Shown: positions 20,093 through 30,563, numbered from the stretch's first letter. The stretch: DNA of 52,398 nucleotides from an uncultured Clostridia bacterium (GCA_947588905.1 CANQBB010000004.1:1-52398), one strand, 5' to 3'. Numbers and translations are program-made. The notes: generated by a model from the letters alone, not told the origin.

Positions 20093-21517
20093 ATGGTTAA
20101 AATACTAAAAGAAAGTTATATATATAAATTATGCATAATAATTAAAAACTGGTTTAATAAAGTTTTTAATAAAAGTTTTTTTGTGCAAACATTTTTAACA
20201 GATAAATATAAAAGTGAAAATATTGAATCTTCATTGATAGTTAGATTTTTAGAATTGCTTTTAAAGTGGATTAGAGTAATAGCTAAGAAACTTAAATTTG
20301 ATAAAATTTTTGAAAACAGTATATTTGCAAAACCACTAATTTGGGTAACTATTACTATTGCGTTAGCCCCAGTAATACCAACTATGATGGTATTAGTAAT
20401 GGCACTAGCATCTATGCTTTCATTACTTTTAATGGCAAGTATCACACCAGAATTTGAGTTTAAACATTATAAAATAAATACATGGATTTTTGCATTTGCA
20501 ATAGTTATTGGAATATCTGCTTTAATATCAATATCTATGGCAGAAAGTATAAAAATAGCTATGCTTATGATTAGTTTTGTATTATTTTATTTTGTAATAA
20601 TAAATACTATAACGACTAAAAAACAACTAAAAAGAATACTTTATGTATTGATTACAGTGGCTACTTTAACAGCAATATATGGCCTTTATCAATATATGTT
20701 TGGCGATGTATATTCACAAGCTTGGCTTGATGGAGAAATGTTTGAAGATATCAGAATGAGAGTATATTCAACACTTGAAAATCCAAATGTATATGGCGAA
20801 TATTTACTTTTAATTGTTCCTCTTACTGCAGCTTTGTTTTGGACAGAAAAAGGATGGAAAAAGAAATTATATTTATTGGTATGCTTAGGAATTTCTGGAG
20901 TAGCCTTAATATTAACATTTTCTAGAGGTTGTTGGCTTGGAATACTTTTTGCAATATTTATTTTAGCTGTAATGATAGATAGAAGATTTATAATACTTGG
21001 AATAATAGCTTTAATTAGTCTTCCATTTATTTTACCAGAAACTATTATAAATAGATTTATGAGTATTGGTAATATGGAAGATTCATCAACATCTTATAGA
21101 GTATTTATTTGGATGGGAACTCTTGCAATGCTTAAAGATTATTGGCTTTCAGGAGTTGGAATGGGAATAACGAGTTTTAATACAATATATCCATTATATT
21201 CTTATCATAATGTATCAGCGCCTCATTCACACAATTTATACTTGCAAGTTATTGTTGAATATGGATTTGTTGGATTTTTAACAATGGTAGGAGTAATGTA
21301 CAATTATTTTAAAGAAGTAATAATTAGTATGAAGAAAAAGAAAAATATTGTCTTGGCTGGTTTGATGTCAGGTATGTTAGGATTTTTACTTCAAAGCATG
21401 ACAGACCATACATGGTACAATTATAGAGTTTTTCTAATGTTTTGGATAATTATAGGTATTTCGATTACCGCATCTAAAATAAATTTAAGGGAGAAAGATA
21501 ATGATAAAAATAGTTAA
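20093..21517 (+). CDS. O-antigen ligase/polymerase family membrane protein
   Basis: Multi-TM; STLENPNVYGEYLLLIVPL and SAPHSHNLYLQVIVEYGFVG typical of Wzy_C/RfaL ligases. Confidence 0.88.
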   Translation: MVKILKESYIYKLCIIIKNWFNKVFNKSFFVQTFLTDKYKSENIESSLIVRFLELLLKWIRVIAKKLKFDKIFENSIFAKPLIWVTITIALAPVIPTMMVLVMALASMLSLLLMASITPEFEFKHYKINTWIFAFAIVIGISALISISMAESIKIAMLMISFVLFYFVIINTITTKKQLKRILYVLITVATLTAIYGLYQYMFGDVYSQAWLDGEMFEDIRMRVYSTLENPNVYGEYLLLIVPLTAALFWTEKGWKKKLYLLVCLGISGVALILTFSRGCWLGILFAIFILAVMIDRRFIILGIIALISLPFILPETIINRFMSIGNMEDSSTSYRVFIWMGTLAMLKDYWLSGVGMGITSFNTIYPLYSYHNVSAPHSHNLYLQVIVEYGFVGFLTMVGVMYNYFKEVIISMKKKKNIVLAGLMSGMLGFLLQSMTDHTWYNYRVFLMFWIIIGISITASKINLREKDNDKNS

Positions 21518-23090
21518 TGTTATTAGTGATACAAATATTGGTGGAGCTGGTAAATGCTTAATCAATTTTTGTAAAAATTTTGATAAAACAAAATTTGAAA
21601 TCGCTATTATATTACCAAAAGAAAGTAAGCTTATTAAAGAGCTTGCAAATACTGGTGTTAAAATAATAGAGATAGATGGATTGAAAGATAAATCTTGGGA
21701 TTTTAAATCGCTATTCAAACTTATTAAAATATTAAGAGAAGAATCACCAGATATAGTTCATACACATTCATCTGTGACTGCAAGAATTGCTGCGAAGTTT
21801 GTTAAAGATTGTAAAATTGTTTTTACAAGACATAGTGTTTTTCCTGTCAGCAATTTCTCAAAAAGCATGTTAGGCAAAGCTATTAGTAAGTTTATAAATG
21901 AATTTTTCTCAGACAGAATTATAGCCGTTGCTGATGCTGCTAAAGAGAATTTGACAGACACTGGAGTTGCACCTGAAAAAATAGATGTAATTTTAAATGG
22001 AGTAGATAAAGTAGAAGAAACTACGGCTGAACAAAAACAAAAGCTTAGAAAGAAATTAGGAATAAAAGATGATGAGCATGTTATAGGAATACTTGCAAGA
22101 TTAGAAAAAGTTAAAGGACATGAGTTTTTTATTGATGCAGCAAAGTTAATTATAAATGAAAAGAAAATTAAAGCTAAATTTTTAATATTAGGTACTGGTT
22201 TAGAAGAAGAAAACTTAAAGAAAAAAGTTAAAGAACTTGGACTTGAAAAGAATATTATATTTACAGGATTTATAGAAAACGTAAAAGATTATTTGAATAT
22301 ATTTGATGTTCAAGTAAATTGTTCTTATGGAACAGAAGCAACTAGTCTTGCATTGCTTGAAGGTATGAGTTTAGGCATACCTGCAGTTGTTACTGACTAT
22401 GGTGGAAATAGTGGAGTAATTAAAAATGGAGAAAACGGATATTTAGTGCCAATAAAATCTTCTCGAGATACTGCAGATGCAATAGTTAGGATACTAACTA
22501 ATAATGATCTTAGAGAATATATGCACAGAAGAAGCAAAGAAATTTATGAAGAAAAATTTACAGTTGAAACTTATACAAAAAATATTGAAAGGATTTATGA
22601 AGAAATGGAAGAAGAACCAAGAATTAAAAGGATTAACATTTTAGATGTAATAATTATTTTGATTGTTCTAATAGCATGCATATTTGGTTATATGTATGTT
22701 AGCAAATCACAAAATATAATTACACCTGTTAATACTACAAAAGTAATATACCAAGTTAGAACGAATGAAACGTTACCAAAAACTTTTGACATGATTGAAG
22801 AAGGTACAAATATTTATGATAGCTTGAAAAATTCTTGCATTGGAAAAGTTATTAAAAAAGAAGCTGTACCATCAGAAAGATTTGCATATGATTTAAAAAC
22901 TGGTAAATATATAAAAACAGATTTACCTATGGAAGAAACATTAGATATGATATTGACTATAGAAGTTGATGCGGTTGTGACAGACCAAAATATTTCAGTT
23001 GGAGATTATATAATTAAAGTTGGTCAAGAAGCATATGTAAAAGGAAAAGGATATGCAGGTGTTGGATATATTGTTACGATTGAAAGATAA
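21501..23090 (+). CDS. GT4 family glycosyltransferase fused to C-terminal TM + DUF4330-like domain
   Basis: NIGGAGKCLINF, GILARLEKVKGHEFFIDAA, EGMSLGIPAVVTDYGGN; then TM helix and domain resembling the next gene. Confidence 0.85.
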   Translation: MIKIVNVISDTNIGGAGKCLINFCKNFDKTKFEIAIILPKESKLIKELANTGVKIIEIDGLKDKSWDFKSLFKLIKILREESPDIVHTHSSVTARIAAKFVKDCKIVFTRHSVFPVSNFSKSMLGKAISKFINEFFSDRIIAVADAAKENLTDTGVAPEKIDVILNGVDKVEETTAEQKQKLRKKLGIKDDEHVIGILARLEKVKGHEFFIDAAKLIINEKKIKAKFLILGTGLEEENLKKKVKELGLEKNIIFTGFIENVKDYLNIFDVQVNCSYGTEATSLALLEGMSLGIPAVVTDYGGNSGVIKNGENGYLVPIKSSRDTADAIVRILTNNDLREYMHRRSKEIYEEKFTVETYTKNIERIYEEMEEEPRIKRINILDVIIILIVLIACIFGYMYVSKSQNIITPVNTTKVIYQVRTNETLPKTFDMIEEGTNIYDSLKNSCIGKVIKKEAVPSERFAYDLKTGKYIKTDLPMEETLDMILTIEVDAVVTDQNISVGDYIIKVGQEAYVKGKGYAGVGYIVTIER

Positions 23091-23213
23091 GGAATGTAGA
23101 AGAATAATTAGGCAATTTTGTATAACTTCTCATTGCATAATTATATAAATTTGATTTCTAAAATTGCCTTAATTTTTCTAACCTAGCTTTGTTTTTTAGG
23201 AAGGAATGATAAA

Positions 23214-23708
23214 ATGATAAAAGATGGAAAATTATTTGGAAAAATCAATTTGTTTGATTTCGGAATTATACTTTTAATAATTGCTCTTGTAATAGTTGGT
23301 GCTTTAAAATTTAAAACTTTAGATGAAACAGTAGATGCATCAACACCAGGGAAAATAAAATATACAGTTGAGATAAACGGTGTTAGAGATTATACTTGGC
23401 ATGCATATGTTTCGGGAGATGCTGTTTATGATAGTTCTACAAATGTATATATTGGAAATATAGTAAATGTTGATGCTACATCATCAAAAGCATTTTCTTC
23501 TTTAGAAGATGGAAAAACAAAAGAATTAGAAAATCCATATAGATATGATGTTGTATTAACTATAGAAACACCTGGAACTGTAACTGATTCAGGATATTAT
23601 GCTAATAAAAGTATAGAATTAAAAGTTGGAAGTGAAAAGAATATTGAAACTCGCTATGTTAAAAATTTAGGAAAAATAGGAAGTATAGAGTATAGTGAAG
23701 GAGCGTAG
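23214..23708 (+). CDS. DUF4330-like membrane-anchored protein
   Basis: GKLFGKINLFDFGIILLIIALVIVGALKF N-terminus followed by beta-rich domain. Confidence 0.75.
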   Translation: MIKDGKLFGKINLFDFGIILLIIALVIVGALKFKTLDETVDASTPGKIKYTVEINGVRDYTWHAYVSGDAVYDSSTNVYIGNIVNVDATSSKAFSSLEDGKTKELENPYRYDVVLTIETPGTVTDSGYYANKSIELKVGSEKNIETRYVKNLGKIGSIEYSEGA

Positions 23709-23710
23709 TG

Positions 23711-24818
23711 ATGAATATACTTTTAGTCACAATGGAAATGCAGGTTGGTCGGTGCAGAAACACATATATTTGAATTAGCTAAAGGATTACATTCAAAGGG
23801 AAATAATGTTATTGTAATGTCTGCTGGAGGCAAATATGCAGAGGCTTTAGAAGAATGTGGAATTAAGCATATCTATGCACCTTTGAAAAATAAAAGACCA
23901 CAAAACTTATTTAAATCATATAAAGCTATAAAGAAAATAATTAAAGATGAAAAAATAAATATTGTCCATGCCCATGCAAGGATACCTGCTTTTATTGCGT
24001 CAAAAGTATGTAAGAAGATGAACATACCACTAGTTACAACGGTGCATGGTATATACAAAGTTACACCTCTTTTGAAATTATTAACTAATTGGGGTGAAAA
24101 AACTTTAGCGGTTAGTGAAGACATAAAAAAGCAAGTAATGGATGTGTATAAAATACGTGAAGAAGACATACAAGTTACTGTAAATGGCATCAATACTGAA
24201 GTTTTTCATAATGGCAATAATGAACAAATAAGAAAAGAATTTAATCTAAGTAAAGAAAAATTTACTATAATTCATGTTAGTAGATTGGATAACATGTCTT
24301 CAAATGTAGCAAAAATGTTAATAGAAAGTTCAAAAGAATTAAATGAAAAAATTAAAGATGGAGTACAAATAATTATTGTTGGTTCAGGAGAAAAAGAAGA
24401 AGAACTTAAGTTATTGGCTAAAAGTTATGATAATGTTATAATGACAGGAATTAGAACTGACGTATCGGAACTTTTAAAGGAAAGTGATTTGTTTGTGGGT
24501 GTCAGTAGAGCTGCTTTAGAGGCAATGTCAACTGAATTACCTGTAATATTGGCTGGGAATAAAGACTATGGACAGGGGCACATAGGAATATTTGATGAAA
24601 CTAAAACAGATATTGCAATTAACACAAATTTCTGCTGTAGAGAATGCAGTGATGTTAACAAAGAACAACTAACTAAAGATATAATAAAAGTTTATAATAT
24701 GTCTAAAGAAGATAAAGAAGAGCTTGGTAGATATGGCAGAAAAATAGTGGTAGAAAACTATTCAATAGAAAAAATGGTAAATGATGCAGAGAAAATGTAT
24801 GAGGAGGTGACTAAATAA
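23711..24818 (+). CDS. GT4 glycosyltransferase requiring +1 frameshift at CGG (23750-23752)
   Basis: ATG 23711 with GGAG RBS; zero frame MNILLVTMEMQVGRCRNTYI* stops at 23771-23773; omitting C23750 gives MNILLVTMEMQVGGAETHIFELAKGLHSKGNNVIVMSAGG... continuous to 24818. Confidence 0.88.
23750..23752 (+). other. Putative +1 recoding site, GGT-C-GGT
   Basis: Single extra C between codons, in front of a Gly codon, zero-frame CGG. Confidence 0.8.
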
Positions 24819-25183
24819 TGGAGATTCTATGGAAGGACAGAAAAAGAACTTTATTCGGATTACCATTATCATTCACAAAATATGTTTTAACAGAAGAAAA
24901 ACTATTGATTACAACAGGAGCTTTAAGCACAAAAGAAGAAGAAATAAGATTATATAGAATATTAGATTTTACAATTCATAAATCACTCTTTAATAGATTA
25001 TTTAATGTTGGTACTATAGAAATTCATACAGCTGATAGATCAACTCCTGTATATACACTTGTTGGTGTAAAAAATCCTAATGTAGTAAAAGATATGATGT
25101 CTGAAAAAGTAGAAGAAGAGAGAAGAAAGAAAAATGTTACAACAAGAGAATTCTTTAGTGATGACCCAGATAGAGCAATATAA
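24818..25183 (+). CDS. PH (bPH2-like) domain protein
   Basis: YVLTEEKLLITTGALSTKEEEIRLYRILDFTIHKSLFNRLFNVGTIEI. Confidence 0.8.
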   Translation: MEILWKDRKRTLFGLPLSFTKYVLTEEKLLITTGALSTKEEEIRLYRILDFTIHKSLFNRLFNVGTIEIHTADRSTPVYTLVGVKNPNVVKDMMSEKVEEERRKKNVTTREFFSDDPDRAI

Positions 25184-25200
25184 ATTTAATATGAATAATA

Positions 25201-25229
25201 TTGACTTTATGCGAAAAACTTTGTATAAT
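25201..25229 (+). promoter_or_regulatory. Sigma-A promoter of PIN-domain gene
   Basis: TTGACT-17-TATAAT. Confidence 0.7.
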
Positions 25230-25312
25230 GCCGGTATAATATAATCGTGAGAAGAGGTGAAGTTATTACTTGAAACTCTAATTAAAAACCGAAACTTGAA
25301 AGGGGTTTTTGT

Positions 25313-26233
25313 ATGAAGTTATCAGAAAAGTTATACGGAGAAGAACTTAGTCGGAAAGATGAATCAGTTTCAGAAGGCAATGTAACAAAGATTTCTAAAA
25401 TAAAGAATTTTTTAAAGAACTCTTTTAAAAGAAAAAAGAAATTTGTTATTGATACTTCGATAGCTTCAGAAGAACAGGTTTGGAGAAATCTAATTAAAGA
25501 AGCTAACGAAAATGATACACAAATAATTTTAACAAGTTTAACGATTAGAGAGTTACATGCTTTGCAAAGGTATAATGATGCTGATGGGCAGGGAGCAAGG
25601 CATTTGCTTACAGCAGCTGCTGAAGATGACAAGACATTTTTAACGGTAAAAATTGATGAAAGCTTGCCTGTTCCAGATGATTGTCTTATAAAATATTGTT
25701 TAGAAAATAAGAAAAAAGTTATACTTGTAACTGCAGACAAAGAAATGACGTTACTAGTTAGAGGAGAAGTAGAAACAAGATATATTTCTCATCAAGTTAA
25801 GAAAAAGCAGAATTCAGAAAAGCAAAAACAGGGAAAACATATAAACAATGATATTAAAATCCCGAAAGAATTTAATCCGGTTTTAAAAAAATCGGAAGCA
25901 CCGGTAGCATATGTAGATGGAAAAATGTTTATAAAGTATCCATCAGATGCAAATTCACTTTTAAAGCTTATTTCAAGCAAGACAGAACTTTTGATAATGG
26001 GACCACAAGAGATTGAAGTGCATGTAGAGGACAATATTTATATGGCGTTTTTCCAAGAAGGCATGATAGTGTTTAAACATTACAGGATTATTTCTTGTGC
26101 AAAGGAAAATAATGCAATCTTGGTATCTAGCCAAGAAATATCTCCTGGAAATATAAGGAAAATTATGAACAGCAACTATAGAGGATTTCTAAAAGTTTTT
26201 TTGATGAAATATGATAATTTACCTGTGACTTAG
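25313..26233 (+). CDS. PIN-domain ribonuclease-like protein; codon 14 is CGG
   Basis: KKFVIDTSIASEE...LTSLTIRELHAL...VILVTADKEMTLLVRG; ATG with AAAGGGG RBS. Confidence 0.82.
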   Translation: MKLSEKLYGEELSRKDESVSEGNVTKISKIKNFLKNSFKRKKKFVIDTSIASEEQVWRNLIKEANENDTQIILTSLTIRELHALQRYNDADGQGARHLLTAAAEDDKTFLTVKIDESLPVPDDCLIKYCLENKKKVILVTADKEMTLLVRGEVETRYISHQVKKKQNSEKQKQGKHINNDIKIPKEFNPVLKKSEAPVAYVDGKMFIKYPSDANSLLKLISSKTELLIMGPQEIEVHVEDNIYMAFFQEGMIVFKHYRIISCAKENNAILVSSQEISPGNIRKIMNSNYRGFLKVFLMKYDNLPVT

Positions 26234-26242
26234 TTGTATAAA

Positions 26243-26274
26243 AAAGTCTACCTATTTTGTGGGTAGACTTTTTG
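26243..26274 (+). terminator. Intrinsic terminator
   Basis: aaaaagtctaccta-ttttg-tgggtagacttttt. Confidence 0.8.
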
Positions 26275-26293
26275 TACTTTTTGCCAAAAACTG

Positions 26294-26322
26294 TTGACAA
26301 GAGAGCAAATACATGGTAAAAT
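26294..26322 (+). promoter_or_regulatory. Sigma-A promoter of rpmG-secE-nusG
   Basis: TTGACA-17-TAAAAT. Confidence 0.75.
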
Positions 26323-26331
26323 TAGCTAGCG

Positions 26332-26357
26332 AACCGCAAATAGAGGTTCTTTTTTTA
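26332..26357 (+). terminator. Leader terminator/attenuator upstream of rpmG
   Basis: gaaccgcaaatagaggttcttttttt hairpin plus T-tract between promoter and rpmG. Confidence 0.5.
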
Positions 26358-26395
26358 AGGATAAAGAACTATGATTACCTACGGAGGTGTATAAA

Positions 26396-26545
26396 ATGAG
26401 AGATAAGATTACATTAGCATGTACAGAATGCAAACAAAGAAATTATGATACAAAGAAAAACAAAAAGAATGACCCTGATAGAATTGAAATGTCAAAGTAT
26501 TGTAGATTCTGCAAAAAACATACATTACATAAAGAAACTAAATAA
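26396..26545 (+). CDS. rpmG: 50S ribosomal protein L33
   Basis: Not in ORF track; [49 protein letters not shown]. Confidence 0.96.
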   Translation: MRDKITLACTECKQRNYDTKKNKKNDPDRIEMSKYCRFCKKHTLHKETK

Positions 26546-26571
26546 ATATATAGTAAAGGTGTGATTTTAAG

Positions 26572-26913
26572 ATGCAAGGAGACAAGAATGTTAATAAAAA
26601 GGGCTTCTTTAAGGGAATGATGTCAGAACTTAAAAAGGTTATTTGGCCTACAGGTAAGCAAACTGTAAAAAGCACATTTGTTACTATAACATTTGTTCTT
26701 TTAATTGCGGTAGTTCTTATAGTATTAAATTTAGCGTTTAATGCTCTAAATAATTGGTGGATTGGTTCATTGACACATCAAGACATAATAAACAATATAG
26801 TAACAACTTCTGGCGAAACAAGTGGAGAAGTTAATCAATTAAGCGGAGAAGTATCAGGAGATATTGCAATATCTGGTGAGACTATTTCTGGAGAAATACC
26901 TTCGGGAGAATAA
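26572..26913 (+). CDS. secE: Preprotein translocase subunit SecE with SGE-repeat C-terminal tail
   Basis: GFFKGMMSELKKVIWPTGKQTVKSTFVTI; position before nusG. Confidence 0.93.
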   Translation: MQGDKNVNKKGFFKGMMSELKKVIWPTGKQTVKSTFVTITFVLLIAVVLIVLNLAFNALNNWWIGSLTHQDIINNIVTTSGETSGEVNQLSGEVSGDIAISGETISGEIPSGE

Positions 26914-26937
26914 TTAAATAAAAAGGAGGAATAACCA

Positions 26938-27477
26938 TTGCCTCAAGATAATACAAATACCACAGATGTAGCTAAATGGTATGTTGTACACACATACTCT
27001 GGCTATGAAAATAAAGTAAAAGATACTTTAGAAAAAGCTGTTGATAATGGAGGAATGCAACATCTTGTACAAGAAGTTGTTGTTCCTATGGAAGAGCAAA
27101 TAGAGATAAAAGATGACAAGAAAAAAACAACACTAAAAAAAGTTTTTCCAGGATATGTACTAATAAAAATGATTCTTACAGAAGAATCATGGTATATTGT
27201 AAGAAATGTTAGAGGTGTTACAGGGTTTGTTGGTGCAGGTGGTAAGCCAGTACCACTTACTGACGAAGAAATTCGTAATATGGGATTTGAAAAAATGCCT
27301 GTTAATATTGATTATGAAGTTGGAGACACTGTAAAAATTGTTTCTGGTCCTCTAGAGAGCTTTATAGGTGTTGTTGAAGAAATCAATACAGAAAAAGAAA
27401 AAGTAAGAGTTTTAGTATCTATGTTTGGTAGAGAAACACCAGTAGAATTAGAGTTCTCACAAATACAAAAAATGTAA
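26938..27477 (+). CDS. nusG: Transcription termination/antitermination protein NusG (TTG start)
   Basis: AKWYVVHTYSGYENKVKDTLE, FPGYVLIKM, VGDTVKIVSGPLESFIGVVEEI. Confidence 0.97.
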   Translation: MPQDNTNTTDVAKWYVVHTYSGYENKVKDTLEKAVDNGGMQHLVQEVVVPMEEQIEIKDDKKKTTLKKVFPGYVLIKMILTEESWYIVRNVRGVTGFVGAGGKPVPLTDEEIRNMGFEKMPVNIDYEVGDTVKIVSGPLESFIGVVEEINTEKEKVRVLVSMFGRETPVELEFSQIQKM

Positions 27478-27532
27478 TCAATTATATTATGCAATAGATT
27501 AAAGTTAATGGGATAAATAGGAGGTGGATAAA

Positions 27533-27961
27533 ATGGCAGAAAAGAAGGTTACTAACGTTATTAAATTGCAAATACCAGCTGGAAAAGCTACTCCAGCACC
27601 ACCAGTAGGACCAGCATTAGGTTCATCAGGTGTTAATATTATGCAATTTGTTAAAGAGTTCAACGATAGAACAGCTAATCAACCTGGTATGACAATTCCA
27701 GTAGTTATTACTGTATATCAAGACAAATCTTTCACATTCGTAACAAAAGTACCACCTGTTGCAGACTTATTGATGAAAGCTGCTAAAATTGAAAAAGGTT
27801 CAGCAAAACCTAATAGAGATAAAGTAGCAAAAATTGATATGGCAACAGTTGAAGAAATTGCAAAACAAAAAATGCAAGATCTTAATGCTGCAAGCTTAGA
27901 AGCAGCAATGAGCATGGTAAAAGGTACAGCTCGTTCAATGGGTATAGTTGTTAATGAATAA
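27533..27961 (+). CDS. rplK: 50S ribosomal protein L11
   Basis: [38 protein letters not shown]. Confidence 0.97.
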   Translation: MAEKKVTNVIKLQIPAGKATPAPPVGPALGSSGVNIMQFVKEFNDRTANQPGMTIPVVITVYQDKSFTFVTKVPPVADLLMKAAKIEKGSAKPNRDKVAKIDMATVEEIAKQKMQDLNAASLEAAMSMVKGTARSMGIVVNE

Positions 27962-28015
27962 TAAAAATTTTATGGGAGAAACTTTTAGTTTCGATATTAC
28001 CAAAGGAGGAAAAAA

Positions 28016-28699
28016 ATGAAAAGAGGAAAGAGATATCAAGAAAGCTTAAAGCTTATTGAAAAAGGTACATCTTATGAAGCTAAACAAGCATTTGAACTAA
28101 TTGAAAAAATGCCAAAAGCTAAATTCGATGAAACAGTTGAAGCACATTTTAAATTGGGTGTTGATTCAAAACATGCAGATCAACAAGTTAGAGGTGTTAT
28201 AGTATTACCTCATGGAACAGGTAAAACTCAAAGAGTTTTAGTATTTGCAAAAGGAGATAAAGCTAAAGAAGCTGAAGCTGCTGGAGCAGATTTCGTTGGA
28301 GCAGAAGAATTAGTTCCAAGAATCGAAAAAGAAAACTGGTTTGAATATGATGTAATCGTTGCAACACCAGATATGATGGGTATTATTGGTAGATTAGGTA
28401 AAGTTTTAGGACCTAAAGGTTTAATGCCTAACCCAAAATCTGGAACAGTTACAATGGATGTAGCTAAAGCAGTTTCAGAGATTAAATCAGGTAAAATTGA
28501 GTATAGATTAGATAAAAACAATATAATCCATTGCCCAATTGGAAAATTATCATTTGGAGCAGATAAATTAGACGACAATTATCAAGCATTATTAAATGCT
28601 ATAATTAAAGCTAAACCAGCTGCTGCTAAAGGACAATATATTAAAAGCATTTCAGTTTCTAGCACAATGAGCCCAAGTGTTTCAGTTAAAATAAATTAG
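28016..28699 (+). CDS. rplA: 50S ribosomal protein L1
   Basis: [50 protein letters not shown]. Confidence 0.97.
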   Translation: MKRGKRYQESLKLIEKGTSYEAKQAFELIEKMPKAKFDETVEAHFKLGVDSKHADQQVRGVIVLPHGTGKTQRVLVFAKGDKAKEAEAAGADFVGAEELVPRIEKENWFEYDVIVATPDMMGIIGRLGKVLGPKGLMPNPKSGTVTMDVAKAVSEIKSGKIEYRLDKNNIIHCPIGKLSFGADKLDDNYQALLNAIIKAKPAAAKGQYIKSISVSSTMSPSVSVKIN

Positions 28700-28705
28700 T
28701 TAAAT

Positions 28706-28820
28706 AACCTAAGACAGTAGGTCGCATTTATGCGTAAATTGTACCTACCGAGGTAAAATAAATGTTCGGTTTAAAACTTGACATGTTTACCTTGGTAGAT
28801 ATGTCAAGTTTTTGTATTAA
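28706..28820 (+). ncRNA. Ribosomal L10 leader
   Basis: gacagtaggtcgc...gtacctaccgaggt followed by tgtcaag hairpin, between rplA and rplJ. Confidence 0.8.
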
Positions 28821-28897
28821 AAAACTGTTTTATACGTGATTTTAATTCACGAATAATATAATCGGAGTACCGATAAAAAATTACAGGGAGGTGTATT

Positions 28898-29407
28898 ATG
28901 CCAAACGCTAAAGTATTAGCTAAAAAACAAAAAGATGTTGAAGCTTTTAAAGAAAAATTTGCTAATGCAAAATTAGTAATTTTAGTTGATTACAGAGGAA
29001 TCAATGTAGAAGATATTACAAAAATCAGAGCTGAACTTAGAAAAGATCAAAATACTGAATATGTAGTAGCTAAAAACTCTATATTAAGATTTGCTGTAAA
29101 AGGTTCAGAATATGAAGATATTGCTGAAAAATTAGAAGGCCCAACAGCTGTTGTATTTAGCAATGAGGACTATGTAGGTCCTGCAAAAATATTATATGAT
29201 TATGCAAAAAATTCTGACTTCTATAAAATTAAAGGCGGAATTATGGATGGAAAAGTAATTGATGCAGAAGAAATTATCAAACTTGCAAAATTACCATCAA
29301 AAGAAATGTTACTTACTCAAGTTGCTACAGCATTGCTTGCTAATATTAGAAATGTTGCAGTTGTACTTGACCAATTAAGAATTCAAAAAGAAGAAGCAAA
29401 TGCGTAA
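28898..29407 (+). CDS. rplJ: 50S ribosomal protein L10
   Basis: VILVDYRGINVEDITKIRAELRK, VAKNSILRFA. Confidence 0.96.
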   Translation: MPNAKVLAKKQKDVEAFKEKFANAKLVILVDYRGINVEDITKIRAELRKDQNTEYVVAKNSILRFAVKGSEYEDIAEKLEGPTAVVFSNEDYVGPAKILYDYAKNSDFYKIKGGIMDGKVIDAEEIIKLAKLPSKEMLLTQVATALLANIRNVAVVLDQLRIQKEEANA

Positions 29408-29468
29408 AAATTATAGAGAATCATGACTCTTAAAATCATGAAATAAAAATTAAAAGGAGAAATTTAAA

Positions 29469-29840
29469 ATGGAAAAAATCGAAAAGATTATAGCTGAAAT
29501 CGAAAAACTTACAGTTTTAGAATTAGCTGATTTAGTAAAAGCAATTGAAGAAAAATTTGGAGTATCTGCAGCTGCAGCAGCAGTTGTAGCAGCAGCTCCA
29601 GGAGCAGCCGCAGCAGCTGCTGAAGAAAAGAGCGAATTCAATGTTGTATTGAAGGAAGCTGGAGCAAACAAAATTGCTGTTATCAAAGTTGTTAGAGAAG
29701 CTACAGGTTTAGGATTAAAAGAAGCTAAAGATTTAGTTGATGGAGCTCCTAAGACAATCAAAGAGAACGTAGCTAAAGAAGAAGCTGAAAAACTAAAAGC
29801 TTCTTTAACAGAAGCTGGAGCAACAGTAGAACTTGCTTAG
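29469..29840 (+). CDS. rplL: 50S ribosomal protein L7/L12
   Basis: [57 protein letters not shown]. Confidence 0.97.
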   Translation: MEKIEKIIAEIEKLTVLELADLVKAIEEKFGVSAAAAAVVAAAPGAAAAAAEEKSEFNVVLKEAGANKIAVIKVVREATGLGLKEAKDLVDGAPKTIKENVAKEEAEKLKASLTEAGATVELA

Positions 29841-29939
29841 TTTATAATATATTAGAAGAAAAGAAGGTTATAGTACCTTCTTTTTTTATTGCGGAAAATA
29901 TTAAATAATGTTAAACTAAATATAAAGGGGGATGATTTT

Positions 29940-30563
29940 GTGGAAAATAGTGATACTTTGAAAAGAAGTAAAGTGTTTTTTATTTGTATGTCTGTAATTA
30001 CAATAACGCTAGTAATTGTTGCATTCTTTATTCCTAAAATTATAGGTAAGCTAAGTGTAGAACAAATACAAAATGAAAAAGAAGAATATGCTATATTCTT
30101 GGGAATATTTGCGCTTTTGGGTGGAATGTTTTTAATTGTTATATTATCAGCTATTTTATTACATCTTATAATACCATGTCTGATAATGACAATTATTGGA
30201 ATAGTTATGGCGAATAAAAATAAAGAAGCAGCGATAGCTTTAAATTGGGGAAATATTGGTCTTTTAGGAATACCATATGTTATAGTGTCAGTTGCACTAA
30301 TGCTTTCTTTTTCTGTAGTACCAGCATTAGTTGGAGCTGCAATTTTAGCTGTATGGATATTGGATATAATTGCAACTGTTAAATTTGGAAAAGAACTTAA
30401 AAAATTAGAAGAGATAAAAAATGCTGATGTAAAGAGTAATAGTGAAAAAATTATTGAAGGAGAAAAAGTTGATACTCCTGATGAAAATGTTGATGTAAGT
30501 AGTAATGAGAATGTAATTGAAGAGGAAAAAACTGATACTCATGACGACAATTCTAGTTTATAG
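29940..30563 (+). CDS. Multi-TM membrane protein (paralog of next gene)
   Basis: GTG after AAAGGGGG RBS; TM segments and AILAVWILDIIATVKFGKELKK shared with next gene. Confidence 0.75.
   Translation: MENSDTLKRSKVFFICMSVITITLVIVAFFIPKIIGKLSVEQIQNEKEEYAIFLGIFALLGGMFLIVILSAILLHLIIPCLIMTIIGIVMANKNKEAAIALNWGNIGLLGIPYVIVSVALMLSFSVVPALVGAAILAVWILDIIATVKFGKELKKLEEIKNADVKSNSEKIIEGEKVDTPDENVDVSSNENVIEEEKTDTHDDNSSL

Noticed and set aside
23100-23185. Imperfect inverted repeat attaggcaatttt...aaaattgccttaat
   Set aside because: Most simply a terminator-like stem-loop after the GT4-DUF4330 gene; not pursued.
29889-29939. TTG-CGG start in the ORF track for the 29889-30563 ORF (apparent CGG codon)
   Set aside because: The real start is most likely GTG 29940 after AAAGGGGG, so this CGG is non-coding.
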